DNA from: Anoxynatronum buryatiense
GTDB lineage: Bacteria > Bacillota > Clostridia > Peptostreptococcales > Tindalliaceae
DNA: 64,000 nt
Assembly (NCBI RefSeq): GCF_900182905.1
Contig: NZ_FXUF01000008.1
Location: 62,001 to 126,000 of the forward strand
Direction of reading: 5' to 3'
Shown: piece after piece, positions 9,149 to 18,969 of the stretch
How the letters are laid out: every line of letters begins with the position of its first letter
Numbering within the stretch: position 1 is the stretch's first letter
Position numbers and translations under genes: made by a program
Notes under the pieces: generated by a model
What the model was told of the DNA's origin: nothing
The model's database searches: none
The model's input: the letters and a program-made list of their open reading frames with translations, nothing else

Positions 9149-9176
9149 TATACAAGGATGTGTCAAAAAAGTTTCG
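9149..9176 (-). promoter_or_regulatory. Candidate ECF-type promoter of the sigma factor operon
   Basis: On the minus strand CGAAAC is followed, 17 nt later, by GTATA. This resembles the AAC-containing -35 and CGTA-type -10 of extracytoplasmic sigma factors such as sigma-W. The match is by eye and the -10 is imperfect. Confidence 0.5.
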
Positions 9177-9241
9177 TTGATGATGGAAAAAAATAAAATT
9201 TATTTTGTCGATGAGTTGAAGTTTGAAGGAGGCCGGTTCAA

Positions 9242-10582
9242 ATGGGAAATGAAACACTGGTTGTTGCCGGTGGCGTTGCCGCCGGAATGAGTGCGGCGGC
9301 AAAAGCGAAACGGGAAAATCAGAATCTGACAGTCCGGGTGTATGAAAGAGGGCCCCATGTAGCCTATGGACAGTGTGGCCTGCCCTATTACCTGGCGGGG
9401 CATCTGGAAAGGGCAGAAGAGCTGGTGGTGAGACAGCCGGCAGTTTTTCGGGAACAGGGAGTGGCAGTTCACCTGTTTCACGAAGCACTGGAACTGGATA
9501 CAAAGAACCAGCGAATAGTGGTGGCCAATCGCATCAGCGGCAGGCAGGAAAAAGTGGCCTATGACCATCTGGTGATTGCCACGGGAGCAGACCCGGTGAT
9601 GCCCGCTATGCCGGGCACGCATCTGCCGGGTGTGCTGCCTCTGAAAACCATTCCCGATGCCGAGGCCATTCAACAATTCCTTTCAGACCCGCAGGTGAAG
9701 CAGGTGGTGCTGGTGGGGGGCGGGTACATCAATGTGGAGATGGCAGAGGCCGCCCTGGCAAGGGGGAAAAAAGTGCGCCTGATTCAGCGGCCGGGGCAGG
9801 TGCTGAACCATATGGATGAAGATTTTGGCAAGGCAGCGGGAGAAGTGCTGGAACGACACGGGGTTCGGCTGCATTTGAAGGAAACGGTGCAGGCACTGGA
9901 AGGGACTACCCGGGTGAGCCAGGTGGTGACTGATCAGGGTACCTACCCGGCTGATCTGGTGATCATTGCCCTGGGAGTGAGACCCAACACCCGCTGGCTG
10001 CCGGCAAATGAATTTCATCAGTTGTCCAACGGAGCCCTGGTGACAGATGCTTTCAGCCGCACCAACCGGGATCACCACTTTGCCGCCGGCGACTGTGCCG
10101 GTGTGTATCACCGGATTCGAAAAGAACAGGTTTACCTGCCGCTGGGAACCACCGCCAACAAGCAGGGGATGATCGCCGGTGCCTGTATTGCAGGTAAACC
10201 GCAGCCTTTTGGAGGAATACTGGGTACGGCCATTGTGAAAGTGATGGACCGAACATTTGGCAAAACCGGCATCTCGGAAAAAGAAGCCCGGGCATTACAC
10301 CTTCCTTTTGAAACAGTGACAGTTACTGGTGCCAGCCATGCCGGCTCTTACCCGGGAGCCGGGAAAATCACCATTAAACTGATCTACCATCAGCACTACC
10401 GAACACTTTTGGGAGCTCAGCTGAGAGGGCCGGTGGAAGGCGCCAAACGGTTGGATGTGCTGGCCGTAGCCCTGCAGCAGGAGATGACGGTGGAAGAACT
10501 GGCAATGACAGATCTGTCTTATGCACCTCCCTACGCCACCGTCTGGGATGTGGTGCAGGTGGCGGCAAGAGCGGCCAAATAG
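9242..10582 (+). CDS. CoA-disulfide reductase-like FAD/NAD(P) oxidoreductase
   Basis: 446 residues. An N-terminal FAD fold (VVAGGVAAGMSAAAKAKR), a central NAD(P)-binding loop (VVLVGGGYINVEMAEAA) and a dimerisation domain place it in the CoA-disulfide reductase / NADH oxidase group. A single redox cysteine lies in YGQCGLPYY (C45), the position of the CoA-disulfide reductase active cysteine. Likely role: thiol redox balance or NADH-dependent reduction of peroxide, oxygen or polysulfide; the exact substrate cannot be told. GAAGGAGG precedes the ATG. pcm follows 14 nt later. Confidence 0.87.
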   Translation: MGNETLVVAGGVAAGMSAAAKAKRENQNLTVRVYERGPHVAYGQCGLPYYLAGHLERAEELVVRQPAVFREQGVAVHLFHEALELDTKNQRIVVANRISGRQEKVAYDHLVIATGADPVMPAMPGTHLPGVLPLKTIPDAEAIQQFLSDPQVKQVVLVGGGYINVEMAEAALARGKKVRLIQRPGQVLNHMDEDFGKAAGEVLERHGVRLHLKETVQALEGTTRVSQVVTDQGTYPADLVIIALGVRPNTRWLPANEFHQLSNGALVTDAFSRTNRDHHFAAGDCAGVYHRIRKEQVYLPLGTTANKQGMIAGACIAGKPQPFGGILGTAIVKVMDRTFGKTGISEKEARALHLPFETVTVTGASHAGSYPGAGKITIKLIYHQHYRTLLGAQLRGPVEGAKRLDVLAVALQQEMTVEELAMTDLSYAPPYATVWDVVQVAARAAK

Positions 10583-10596
10583 AGGAGGCGGGACAG

Positions 10597-11235
10597 ATGG
10601 CAACCATTGAAACATTGATTCAGCGGATGAAAGACAGGGGCATTCTTCAGACCCCGGCACTGGAAGAAGCTTTCCGACAGGTGGACCGGTGTTCGTATGT
10701 ACCGGAGCATCTGAAGGCTCAGTGCTACGCCGACCACCCCCTGGCCATCGGCGTCGGGCAGACGATTTCTCAACCATCCACTGTGGCGCTCATGCTGGAA
10801 ATGCTCCAGGTGGAGCCAGGAAACCGGATTTTGGATGTGGGTTCCGGTTCCTGCTGGACAACGGCACTGCTGGCCTGCCTCACCGGTGCAGAAGGCCGGG
10901 TCATCGCCCTGGAACGGATTGGTGCCCTGGCGGATTTTGGGCGAAGAAACCTGGCAAAGGGTCACTGGCCCCAGGCGGTGGTGCATCATGCCAATGGATG
11001 GCACGGCTGGGAAGAAGAAGCCCCTTATCACCGCATTCTGGTGAGTGCGGCTGCTCCCCGGGTACCGGAGGCACTGATCCGGCAGCTGATGCCGGAAGGG
11101 ATACTGGTGATGCCCCTCAGTGACTGGGGAGGCAGCATGCTGCGGCTCATACGACAAAAGGACGGCACCCTGACCCGGGAAACCCAGGGAGGTTTTGCCT
11201 TCGTGCCCTTTGTGGAAACCGACGAAATCAACTAA
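10597..11235 (+). CDS. pcm: Protein-L-isoaspartate O-methyltransferase family protein
   Basis: 212 residues. N-terminal region DRCSYVPEHLKAQCYADHPLAIG and the SAM-binding ILDVGSGSCWTTALLA match PCMT, which methylates isoaspartyl residues in damaged proteins. The motif GQTISQPSTVALMLE (active-site loop) is intact. It follows the CoA-disulfide-reductase-like gene with a good GAGGAGG site and is followed closely by a nitroreductase, so the three may form one stress-related operon. Confidence 0.92.
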   Translation: MATIETLIQRMKDRGILQTPALEEAFRQVDRCSYVPEHLKAQCYADHPLAIGVGQTISQPSTVALMLEMLQVEPGNRILDVGSGSCWTTALLACLTGAEGRVIALERIGALADFGRRNLAKGHWPQAVVHHANGWHGWEEEAPYHRILVSAAAPRVPEALIRQLMPEGILVMPLSDWGGSMLRLIRQKDGTLTRETQGGFAFVPFVETDEIN

Positions 11236-11258
11236 TCAACTGTGTGAGGAGACTGATG

Positions 11259-12035
11259 ATGAACGAAACAACACTCTTTGAAACCATTGGCAAGCGGAAA
11301 TCTGTTCGAAAATACGACATGAATCCCCTGCCGGAGAATCTTCAACAGCAGATTCGGGATGCTGCAGGAGAGCTGTGCCCTCTTAACCCGGGGATCAAAA
11401 CAGAGATTCACTTTCTTTCAGAGGGAGCTGTGAAAGGCTTGCTAACCATCAAAGCCCCCCACTACCTTCTTTTTTTCTCGGAGGAATCACCGGAATCCCT
11501 CCTCAATGCCGGTTTCATGCTGCAGCAGATGGACCTGCATCTGTCATCCCTGGAGCTGGGAGCCTGCTGGCTGGGGATGGCAAAACCAACTAAAGGCTTT
11601 ACCGACGTTTCCGCCCTGCCCTTTGTCATTGCTTTGAGCGTGGGTATGCCAGCTGAACAGGTGCACCGCCAGCATCAAACAGATTTTCAGAGAAAACCGC
11701 TGGCAGACATGGTGACAGGCAGTGATCACGAGGCGCTGGTGGCGGCGGCCCGGCTGGCTCCTTCTGCGACCAACAGCCAACCCTGGCGGTTCCAGACCAC
11801 GCCGGATGCCATACATGTTTTCCGCATGAAACCGGGAATGATGAAAGCCTGGCTATATGATCGCATGAACCAGGTGGATATTGGAATCGCTTTGTGTCAT
11901 CTGTGGTTGGCGGCAAAGGCAGAGGGATACCAGCCCCGGTTGGTGAATGAAGATGATATGGCTATACCGGAAGGACAGCTGTATGTGAAAACAGTGAAGT
12001 TGGAAGCGGTTGATTCTCCTGTGTTGAATGTATAG
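11259..12035 (+). CDS. Nitroreductase-family protein
   Basis: About 258 residues, with the N-terminal LFETIGKRKSVRKYDMNPLP typical of FMN-dependent nitroreductases and LVAAARLAPSATNSQPWRF in the second half. The length and two-part layout resemble the TM1586-like group rather than classical 200-residue NfsB. It probably reduces nitro or quinone compounds with NAD(P)H, but the substrate is unknown. TGAGGAG favours the ATG at 11259 (an adjacent ATG lies at 11256). Confidence 0.83.
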   Translation: MNETTLFETIGKRKSVRKYDMNPLPENLQQQIRDAAGELCPLNPGIKTEIHFLSEGAVKGLLTIKAPHYLLFFSEESPESLLNAGFMLQQMDLHLSSLELGACWLGMAKPTKGFTDVSALPFVIALSVGMPAEQVHRQHQTDFQRKPLADMVTGSDHEALVAAARLAPSATNSQPWRFQTTPDAIHVFRMKPGMMKAWLYDRMNQVDIGIALCHLWLAAKAEGYQPRLVNEDDMAIPEGQLYVKTVKLEAVDSPVLNV

Positions 12036-12223
12036 CCTGCGGACAGGCAGCGAAAACGGCAGGCAGATGCCAATGGGAACAATGACAGATTCTGATTCCT
12101 GGTGCTGTTGCAAAGAAGCGGTCGATGAGTTGCCCGGGATTCTGCAGTCAACCAGCTGGTGAAGGCAACCGCACAAACGTTGGAAATGCAATCCTTTTCC
12201 TCAAATTATAGCTGTTTGAACGA

Positions 12224-12252
12224 TTGTCAGAGACGCTGGGGTCTGTTAAAAT
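12224..12252 (+). promoter_or_regulatory. Candidate sigma-A promoter of the AEC transporter
   Basis: TTGTCA, a 17-nt spacer and TAAAAT lie 35 bases before the transporter start. The rest of the gap between 12036 and 12286 shows nothing recognisable. Confidence 0.55.
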
Positions 12253-12286
12253 GAGTTCATGACTCAAAAAGAAGGGCGTCCTGCAC

Positions 12287-13219
12287 ATGAACCAAGTGAT
12301 TACTCAAATGATTCCCGTTATTCTGCTCATGGCCATTGGAAAATGGATGGGAACAAGAAATCTTTTTTCCACAAAGGCCATTGAAGATCTGAAAGGCTTT
12401 GTCATGAATGTGACACTGCCCGCAGTACTGTTTCTTTCCTTTTTAAAGTTGGAATTTCGCCGGGAGTACCTGTTGCTGATTCTCCTGATGATTGGCATAC
12501 AATTTTTGTTTTTTGCCGCAGGACATGGGGCTGCGCGCCTTCCTGGAGTGTCTCATCCCCTCATTCCCTTTTTATCCAGTGGTGCCGCTTTTGGATTTAT
12601 TGGCATTCCTTTTTTTCTGGCAGTGTACGGTATTGAAGAGCTGGGAAAATACTCGATTTTGGGAGTGGGACACGAACTGTTCATTTGGTTCTTTCTCTTT
12701 CCATGGATGCGGATGCAGGCAGGGGCCAAGGGTTTTACTCCCAAAGAAATTTTACAGGTGGCCAAATCGCCCACCATTCTCAGCATTGTGGTGGGTATTC
12801 TGATGAACCAGCTGCAGCTGGCGCGCTGGGCCGAAAGCAGCAGCCTGCTGTCGGGGATGCTGCTGACCATTGATTATCTGGCGGGGCTCACCACTCCTCT
12901 GATTATGTTGATGGTGGGATACAGCATCACCTTTCACGGGTACCTTATGAAAGACAGCCTTAAACTGGTACTGGTGCGCATGGGAATTATCTTCGCCATA
13001 GGCTATGGCGTGAAGTGGTTACTGATCGACAGGTTTATTCCGGCAGATCCGGTGTTTGACCATGCTTACTTCACCTTTTTAGTGTTGCCGCCACCTCTGG
13101 TGGTGCCCATGTTTATAGATCTTTTTGGCAATAAACGGCACACGGAGATTGTCAGCAACACACTGATGCTCCATATTGTCGCCAGTGTAGGCGTGTATTT
13201 GCTGGTGGTGCTGCTGTAA
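12287..13219 (+). CDS. AEC-family permease
   Basis: 310 residues with about ten hydrophobic segments. The start (QMIPVILLMAIGKWMGTRNLFS), FVMNVTLPAVLFLSFLKLEF and the late DHAYFTFLVLPPPLVVPMF fit the auxin-efflux-carrier superfamily, whose bacterial members often carry dicarboxylates or amino-acid derivatives. Substrate unknown. It stands alone with its own promoter. Confidence 0.85.
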   Translation: MNQVITQMIPVILLMAIGKWMGTRNLFSTKAIEDLKGFVMNVTLPAVLFLSFLKLEFRREYLLLILLMIGIQFLFFAAGHGAARLPGVSHPLIPFLSSGAAFGFIGIPFFLAVYGIEELGKYSILGVGHELFIWFFLFPWMRMQAGAKGFTPKEILQVAKSPTILSIVVGILMNQLQLARWAESSSLLSGMLLTIDYLAGLTTPLIMLMVGYSITFHGYLMKDSLKLVLVRMGIIFAIGYGVKWLLIDRFIPADPVFDHAYFTFLVLPPPLVVPMFIDLFGNKRHTEIVSNTLMLHIVASVGVYLLVVLL

Positions 13220-13238
13220 GTAGCAATTATACAGAAAA

Positions 13239-13254
13239 GCCGTTGTCAGACGGC
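13239..13254 (+). other. Small hairpin after the AEC gene
   Basis: GCCGT and ACGGC pair around a 6-nt loop, with no T tract. It resembles the stem of the true terminator 100 bases further on. Confidence 0.4.
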
Positions 13255-13346
13255 CTTGGGGTTGAAAACAAAGGGCTTTGGCCAGGGCAACTGACTCCAA
13301 TCCTTTACCAAATTCCTTGCCGCCATCGTATTTTGTCTTCAGTCTG

Positions 13347-13374
13347 AAAGCCGTCGCTAGGCGGCTTTTTTTGT
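13347..13374 (+). terminator. Intrinsic terminator
   Basis: The arms AAAGCCG and CGGCTTT enclose an 8-nt loop and run into TTTTTTTG. The 587-base gap 13220-13806 holds this terminator, the small hairpin before it, a TATAAT box at 13509-13514 with a poor -35, and a GCGATA triplet repeat near 13603-13620. No convincing gene is visible in it. Confidence 0.75.
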
Positions 13375-13806
13375 TTGAAATTAGCAACGAAGAAGGACAT
13401 TCACTTGGCAAAGAATTGTGCAATTATATCAACGAATTCAGAAAAAACTTTTATTTAAACGAGATCATAAAATTTGTCAATATTACGTTTGAACAATTAC
13501 AAAAATGGTATAATAGTACTAGTTAAATCACTCAAATAAAGAAAGTCGAAATAAAGCACGGAGGAGGTGGCTGCATCTGTCAACGGCAAGGGGCTATTGA
13601 TGAGATAGCGATAGCGATAGTGAATTGAAGGAAGAGAGAACCATAGATAAAGAACACTTTTGCGACGGAAGCGGATTTGTTGAGATTATCAGTGGCAGTT
13701 CACTCACCAGTCAACCCTCTCGCAGTAACAGCAGAGAAGAAGCAATCGACACATGCCAAATCATATCAAATCAAATCAAATGACAAACGTCGCAGGAGGA
13801 AAAAAA

Positions 13807-15819
13807 TTGAAATCAATTAAAAGCAGACTAATCTTATCATTTGCAGCAATCATTTTAGTCATCTCAACCACCATGGGACTCATCGCTATTCGCATCACAT
13901 CGGAGACGGTTATACAAGATGCCTATGATACACTGATGAACACCGCAAGACAGGAAGCAAAGTATATCGAAGCCGTCCGGGACGGGGAGCTTCAGTATAT
14001 TGCCGGACTTGCCCAGAATTCCATCATTACGGATGAAACTGTTTCTGAAGCAGACCGGGTGGCCTTTATGGTAAGTGAAGCCCATCGGGCCGGATACATC
14101 TCTTTCGCATTGACTGACCGGCAGGGGGGAAGTGTCTCCCTTGACGGATCCGGAGCCACGACCGATGTGGGTGACCGTGACTATTTTAAGGGAGCGATGC
14201 AGGGAACACCGACGGCTTCAGACATCTTGATCAGCCGTGTGACCAACTCGCCCATTGTCATTTTCGCCGCACCTATTCACAGGAACGGTGAGCAGATTGG
14301 TGTTTTTTTTGGGGCTAAAGATGCCATGTTCATGAGTGAACTGGCCAAGGCGATTTCTTTTGGAGAGACCGGGTACGGTTACATGGTTAATGATCAGGGA
14401 ACCATTGTGGCCCACTCCAACATTGAGTACGTGCTTAATCAGGAAAACTTCATTGAAAGAGCTAAAACTGAACCCGAATTGAAAGAGATAGCAGATGTGC
14501 TGGGAGGCAAAGTGATTAACCGTATTCCCGGTAATGGCGAATACGACCTTGACGGAATAGGGCGAAGAGTTGGATTCTTCCCGGTGGAAGGAAGCCCGTG
14601 GAATGTCGTTGTAGGAGTGGAAACCGACGAAATCTTAGCTGAAGTCAACGCATTGCGAAATATCTTGGTCATCGTGGTGCTGGCAGCACTGCTCATCGGT
14701 GTTGCGGTGGTGTATGTGGTCAGCAACAATATCGCCAAGCCCATTCTGGCAGTGACAGGCACCATACAAAAACAGGAACAGCTGGATTTTCGGATTGACG
14801 AACATTCTCCCACCATGCGTTACCTGGAGCGGGCCGATGAAATCGGAATCATCACCAGGGCCATCAAAGCCATGGAGGATAATGTGCGCAGTTTCATTGT
14901 CAAAACGGCAGGTGCTGCAGAGCAGGTGGCGGCATCATCGGAAGAGCTTTCGGCCACCTCCGCCCAGTCGGCAACAGCTTCTGATGAAGTGGCCAAAACC
15001 ATCGAAGAGATCGCCCGTGGGGCCAGTGAACAGGCAAAAGACACAGAGATTTCAGCGGAGAATGTGGATAAAATGGGACGTATGCTGGACCAGAATCAGC
15101 AACTGATGCTGGAGCTGAATCAGGCAGTGGGAGAAATTGAAAAAAATAAGGAAGAAGGATTTATCATTCTGAAAGATCTTGTGGCCAAAACAGCCCAAAG
15201 CAACGAAGCCAACGAGACAGTGGCTGACATTATCAACAGTAACCATCAGAGTGCAGAGCGAATTGAACAGGCCAGTGCCATGATTCAGAGCATCTCTGAT
15301 CAGACAAACCTGCTGGCATTGAATGCAGCCATTGAAGCGGCACGGGCCGGCGAAGCCGGCCGGGGATTTGCGGTGGTGGCCGATGAAATCCGTAAACTGG
15401 CAGAGCAATCCAAAAGCTTTAATGATGAAATCAAAATGGTGATCGATGAGCTGCGAAATAAGTCCACCAATGCTGTCGGCACGATGCAGCAGGTGAAAGA
15501 AATCGTGTCATCTCAAACCAAGAGTGTTCATGAGACTGAAGTTCGTTTCAATACCATTGCCAGTTCCATTGACACCAGCCAACAGGTGATGGCAAAGCTG
15601 AATGAAACCACTGAAAACATGAATACCAGTCTGGCTAAGCTGGTGCAGCTGATGCAAAACCTGTCGGCCATTGCCGAAGAAAATGCGGCAGGCACCGAAG
15701 AAGCATCGGCTTCGGTGGAAGAACAGTCTGCGTCTATGGCAGAAATTGCCAATGCCAGTGATGGACTAACCCAGATTGCCGAAGAACTTCAGGAAATCAT
15801 CAGCAAGTTCCAGGTCTAA
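13807..15819 (+). CDS. Methyl-accepting chemotaxis protein
   Basis: About 670 residues. Order: N-terminal membrane helix ([21 protein letters not shown]), a large extracellular Cache-type sensor, a second helix ([21 protein letters not shown]), HAMP linker, and the coiled-coil signalling domain with its hairpin tip [21 protein letters not shown] prefer the TTG at 13807 because CAGGAGG lies before it; an in-frame ATG at 13753 would add 18 non-typical residues. The ligand is unknown. No other chemotaxis genes are nearby, so it is a lone receptor. Confidence 0.93.
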   Translation: MKSIKSRLILSFAAIILVISTTMGLIAIRITSETVIQDAYDTLMNTARQEAKYIEAVRDGELQYIAGLAQNSIITDETVSEADRVAFMVSEAHRAGYISFALTDRQGGSVSLDGSGATTDVGDRDYFKGAMQGTPTASDILISRVTNSPIVIFAAPIHRNGEQIGVFFGAKDAMFMSELAKAISFGETGYGYMVNDQGTIVAHSNIEYVLNQENFIERAKTEPELKEIADVLGGKVINRIPGNGEYDLDGIGRRVGFFPVEGSPWNVVVGVETDEILAEVNALRNILVIVVLAALLIGVAVVYVVSNNIAKPILAVTGTIQKQEQLDFRIDEHSPTMRYLERADEIGIITRAIKAMEDNVRSFIVKTAGAAEQVAASSEELSATSAQSATASDEVAKTIEEIARGASEQAKDTEISAENVDKMGRMLDQNQQLMLELNQAVGEIEKNKEEGFIILKDLVAKTAQSNEANETVADIINSNHQSAERIEQASAMIQSISDQTNLLALNAAIEAARAGEAGRGFAVVADEIRKLAEQSKSFNDEIKMVIDELRNKSTNAVGTMQQVKEIVSSQTKSVHETEVRFNTIASSIDTSQQVMAKLNETTENMNTSLAKLVQLMQNLSAIAEENAAGTEEASASVEEQSASMAEIANASDGLTQIAEELQEIISKFQV

Positions 15820-15852
15820 ACACACCTTCTGGGTGGTGTGTATTAGCCGAAG

Positions 15853-15889
15853 AAAAAGAAGCCGCCAGTTGTTGGGGGCTTCTTTTTTC
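15853..15889 (+). terminator. Intrinsic terminator after the chemotaxis receptor
   Basis: AAGAAGCC and GGCTTCTT form a stem around a 12-nt loop, followed by T residues. A second small hairpin (ACACACC/GGTGTGT) sits just upstream near 15820-15842. Confidence 0.75.
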
Positions 15890-16014
15890 AAATGGGGACA
15901 GGCCCCTTGTTTCAAAGACTTCAAGGGTTTTGCAAACCCGCAAATATTTGCAAAATCTCACTTCTTGATTTATAATGAAAAAAATCCCGAAAAAATGAAT
16001 AAGGAGTTGGTTTT

Positions 16015-16560
16015 TTGTATTTAGAAGAAGCATCGAAGCTACCCCGAAAAGTGGTTGAAAATCTGGACGGTGATATTGGAAATCTGAAAGTTTATTTGGT
16101 TCAGGATTACAATGTTAACTTGCTGAAACGCATGGTCAATTTTGGCTTGGATATATTTGGCGATTTGGGAATGGATGAATGGGGGCTGGTACCGCAAATT
16201 CGTCACGGAAACGTTTTTGTGTTGCGTGAAGAAGACAAGAAGCGGATCATCGGGCTGGCCATTCTTATGCGTGATTGGGAAGACCTTCAAAAATGTTACC
16301 TGTTTGATTATGCCATTTCGGAAGAGTTACAGGGCCAGGGATTGGGATACCATTTTCTCGCGGCCATTATTCGCAATCTGGAAGACCAGGGCTTCTCCAA
16401 AATGGGCCTGACAGTGGACGTGGAGAATGCACCGGCCATTCGCCTTTATAAAGAAAAGATCGGATTTGAAATTACCGGTGAAAATGAGGATGAGTATGGC
16501 GAAGGCCATCACCGCTATATCATGGAACTGCATTTTGACAAGCTGCTGCCGCCCAAATAG
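16015..16560 (+). CDS. GNAT-family N-acetyltransferase
   Basis: About 181 residues starting at TTG, chosen because AAGGAG sits 8 nt upstream. The acetyl-CoA binding region is seen in EELQGQGLGYHFLAAIIRNL, with a GNAT C-terminal strand LTVDVENAPAIRLYKEKIGF. Acceptor substrate unknown. It is monocistronic and convergent with the ArsR-family gene. Confidence 0.8.
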   Translation: MYLEEASKLPRKVVENLDGDIGNLKVYLVQDYNVNLLKRMVNFGLDIFGDLGMDEWGLVPQIRHGNVFVLREEDKKRIIGLAILMRDWEDLQKCYLFDYAISEELQGQGLGYHFLAAIIRNLEDQGFSKMGLTVDVENAPAIRLYKEKIGFEITGENEDEYGEGHHRYIMELHFDKLLPPK

Positions 16561-16574
16561 AACACAGAAATACG

Positions 16575-16598
16575 AAACGGCCTCCCGAAAGGGAGGTC
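16575..16598. terminator. Hairpin between convergent genes
   Basis: ACGGCCTCCC and GGGAGGTCGT pair (one G-T mismatch) around a GAAA tetraloop. T tracts on both sides are short, so it may be a weak bidirectional terminator. Confidence 0.5.
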
Positions 16599-16619
16599 GT
16601 TTGAGTGTCGGCGATATCA

Positions 16620-16973
16620 TTATGCGTTTTTACAGATGGCAATACTGGGGTCATCAGCAATGGCTGCAATACGGTTAACTTCCGGCTGGTATTCCGGCAG
16701 GGTTTCCAGAGGCTGACGAAGAAAATCGGTAAAACCGGTGATCCAGGCTTCAAAAACCGCTTCTTTCAGAGAGTAAACCGCCCGCTGGCCCTCCTTCTGC
16801 ATGTTCAACAGCCCTGCCTGTTTTAGGATGCGCAGATGCTGAGAAATTCTGGGCTGACTCATTTCAAGCACTGACTCCAGTTCGCAGACATACATAGGTT
16901 TGATGGAAAGCAGTTTGACGATTTTAATCCGGGTGCCTTCCCCCAGTGCTTTAAAAATGGTTTCATAATCCAA
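16620..16973 (-). CDS. ArsR-family winged-helix regulator
   Basis: About 117 residues. The DNA-binding helix-turn-helix is VCELESVLEMSQPRISQHLR, followed by the wing GLLNMQKEGQRAVYSL. The usual ArsR metal site ELCVCDL is replaced by YVCELES with a single cysteine, and one more cysteine sits near the C-terminus. The ligand is therefore unclear. The TTG at 16973 follows AAGGAGG and is preferred to an ATG at 17009. It lies 160 bases downstream of trpB2 on the same strand and could share its transcript. Confidence 0.8.
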   Translation of the reverse strand: MDYETIFKALGEGTRIKIVKLLSIKPMYVCELESVLEMSQPRISQHLRILKQAGLLNMQKEGQRAVYSLKEAVFEAWITGFTDFLRQPLETLPEYQPEVNRIAAIADDPSIAICKNA

Positions 16974-17135
16974 AGAAAACGCCTCCTTGCCGGTGGTTAG
17001 TATTCCCATTATACCACATTGAAAAACAAGAGTTCCACTGGGAGATAACAGGATGGCCGACAGAATCCTGGAGACAAAATGGTGTGATGTTCATCGACGC
17101 GATGCAACCACTGACAGGGCCGCAGCAGAAAAAGA

Positions 17136-18539
17136 TTAACAGCAGCCAGCGGCATCCCGTAGAGTTGAATCCACTTGCGGAAGGCCGTCGAAGCCTTGTT
17201 GAAGATCCTCATCCGAAGGGATGTAGTCGGTCATGGTGCCCTCGTTATATTGCTGATAAGCCTTCATGTCAAAATAGCCGGTGCCGGTGAGGCCAAAAAG
17301 AATGGTTTTGGCTTCGCCGCTTTCTTTGCAGGCCAGTGCTTCCTGAATAGCTCCGTAAATGGCGTGAGCTGATTCGGGTGCCGGGAGAATCTGCTCGGTG
17401 CGGGCAAAAAGAACAGCGGCTTCAAAGGCTTTGGTCTGTGTCACAGAGACCGCTTCCATTTCCCCGTCATGATACAGCTTAGAAAGCACGGGCGACATAC
17501 CATGGTACCGCAGGCCGCCGGCATGATTGGGGGCAGGCATGAAATCGCTGCCCAGGGTATACATTTTGGCAAGGGGTGTGATGCGGCCGGTGTCGCAGAA
17601 ATCGTAGGCATAACGTCCCCGGGTAAGGGAGGGGCAGGAAGCTGGCTCCACTGCCACAAAACGGGTGAGGGACTTGCCTTCCAGCCGCTCTTTCATGTAT
17701 GGCGTAATCAGACCGCCCAGGTTGGAGCCGCCGCCGGCGCAGCCCACCACCACGTCCGGGTATTCTTCCAGCTGGTCCATGGCCAGCTTGGTTTCCAGCC
17801 CGATGATGGACTGGTGCAAAAGCACCTGGTTCAGCACGGAACCAAGGGCATAACGGCTCTGGTCACTGCGCATGGAGGCTTCGATGGCTTCGGAAATGGC
17901 GCAGCCCAGGCTGCCGTTGGTGTCGGGGGTTTTGGCCAAAATGGCCTGCCCCACCTGGGTGGTGGTGGAGGGGCTGGGAGTAATGCCGGCACCGAAGGTT
18001 TCCATGACTGCTTTGCGGAAAGGCTTTTGCTCATAGGAAATCTTCACCATGTACACATCCAGGTTTAATCCGAAATGGGCGCAGGCGGTGGAAAGAGCGG
18101 TGCCCCACTGGCCGGCCCCGGTTTCTGTGGTGAGGGAGGTCAGCCCCTGGGCTTTGGCGTAATAAGCCATGGCAGCAGCGGCGTTTAGCTTGTGACTGCC
18201 GGAGGTATTGTTGCCCTCAAACTTAAAGTAGATTTTGGCCGGGGTTCCCAGCTTCTTTTCCAGTTCGTAGGCCCGAACCAAAGGAGAGGGCCGGTACATG
18301 CGGTAAAAAGCCTGTACCGGTTCGGGAATATCCACCATGAGGGTGGTGGTATCCAGTTCCTGACGGCATAGTTCCTCGCAGAACACGGGTGTCAGATCTT
18401 CAAGTCCCAGGGGTTGCAGGGTTCCCGGATGAAGAAAGGGATCATGCTGTTCCTTCATGGCGGCTCGCAGGTTCATCCATTGGGAAGGCATCTGGTCTTC
18501 AGTGAGGTAAGTTTTGTAGGGGATGTGTTTGCTTGTCAT
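17136..18539 (-). CDS. trpB: TrpB2-type tryptophan synthase beta-like PLP enzyme
   Basis: 467 residues, longer than classical TrpB (about 400) as is usual for the TrpB2 group. The PLP lysine lies in GNNTSGSHKLNAA (K117), followed by ETGAGQWG and the phosphate loop GCAGGGSNLGG. TrpB2 enzymes make tryptophan from indole and serine and can act without TrpA; no trpA is nearby. The ATG at 18539 follows AAAGGAGC. A T-box leader with a tryptophan specifier codon precedes it, which independently supports a tryptophan-related role. Confidence 0.92.
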   Translation of the reverse strand: MTSKHIPYKTYLTEDQMPSQWMNLRAAMKEQHDPFLHPGTLQPLGLEDLTPVFCEELCRQELDTTTLMVDIPEPVQAFYRMYRPSPLVRAYELEKKLGTPAKIYFKFEGNNTSGSHKLNAAAAMAYYAKAQGLTSLTTETGAGQWGTALSTACAHFGLNLDVYMVKISYEQKPFRKAVMETFGAGITPSPSTTTQVGQAILAKTPDTNGSLGCAISEAIEASMRSDQSRYALGSVLNQVLLHQSIIGLETKLAMDQLEEYPDVVVGCAGGGSNLGGLITPYMKERLEGKSLTRFVAVEPASCPSLTRGRYAYDFCDTGRITPLAKMYTLGSDFMPAPNHAGGLRYHGMSPVLSKLYHDGEMEAVSVTQTKAFEAAVLFARTEQILPAPESAHAIYGAIQEALACKESGEAKTILFGLTGTGYFDMKAYQQYNEGTMTDYIPSDEDLQQGFDGLPQVDSTLRDAAGCC

Positions 18540-18660
18540 GGAAAAGCTCCTTTCGGTGGCCGTCATTTTACCGGCCGGTTCGTGGGTTTATGAGGGGGTT
18601 CACATAACTGGGAACGACTCAGATACTGGACGTGACAGAGGTTTTTTCCGTTGGCGGGCA

Positions 18661-18963
18661 TACAAAAAGCCCCTTGTCCCTATTCTGGGACAAGAGGCCT
18701 GATCAGCTTCCTGCGGTACCACCCGGATTGGTCTTTTAAAAAAGACCCGCTCGGTTCACGCACCATCATGCGTGCTCCCTGGATAACGGGCGGAGATCCC
18801 GTCGGCCGCTACTGCAATATCATCCTTAGGGGAGATACTGGTTGGCGCCCGCCCTCACCGGTCCATTCATCCTGTCTTTAACCTGCTGCAATTTCACCGT
18901 CTGCAGCTCTCTGGGAAGTTCAGTGATCAGGGTTACTTCTCCGGTTCATCGGTTTCATATGTT
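18661..18963 (-). promoter_or_regulatory. T-box riboswitch with UGG (Trp) specifier
   Basis: The minus strand carries the T-box core GGGTGGTACCGC (18712-18723) that pairs with the uncharged tRNA acceptor end, followed by a strong terminator (CTCTTGTCCC / GGGACAAG then T run, 18661-18695). Upstream, Stem I has the AGTA loop-E element and, opposite it, GAATGGACC; the closing ACCGG/CCGGT helix frames a specifier loop whose codon is TGG (18863-18865). Uncharged tRNA-Trp would thus allow read-through into trpB2. Confidence 0.9.
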
Positions 18964-18969
18964 CTGTCA

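Noticed and set aside
13278-13526. 82-codon plus-strand frame after the AEC gene
   Set aside because: It runs through the terminator at 13347 and has no ribosome site; the sequence is not protein-like in its first half.
13540-13760. A cyclic-di-GMP riboswitch before the chemotaxis receptor
   Set aside because: The GC-rich leader was compared with the GEMM core; the CACGCA...GCAAA and GGGACGCAAAGCC segments are absent.
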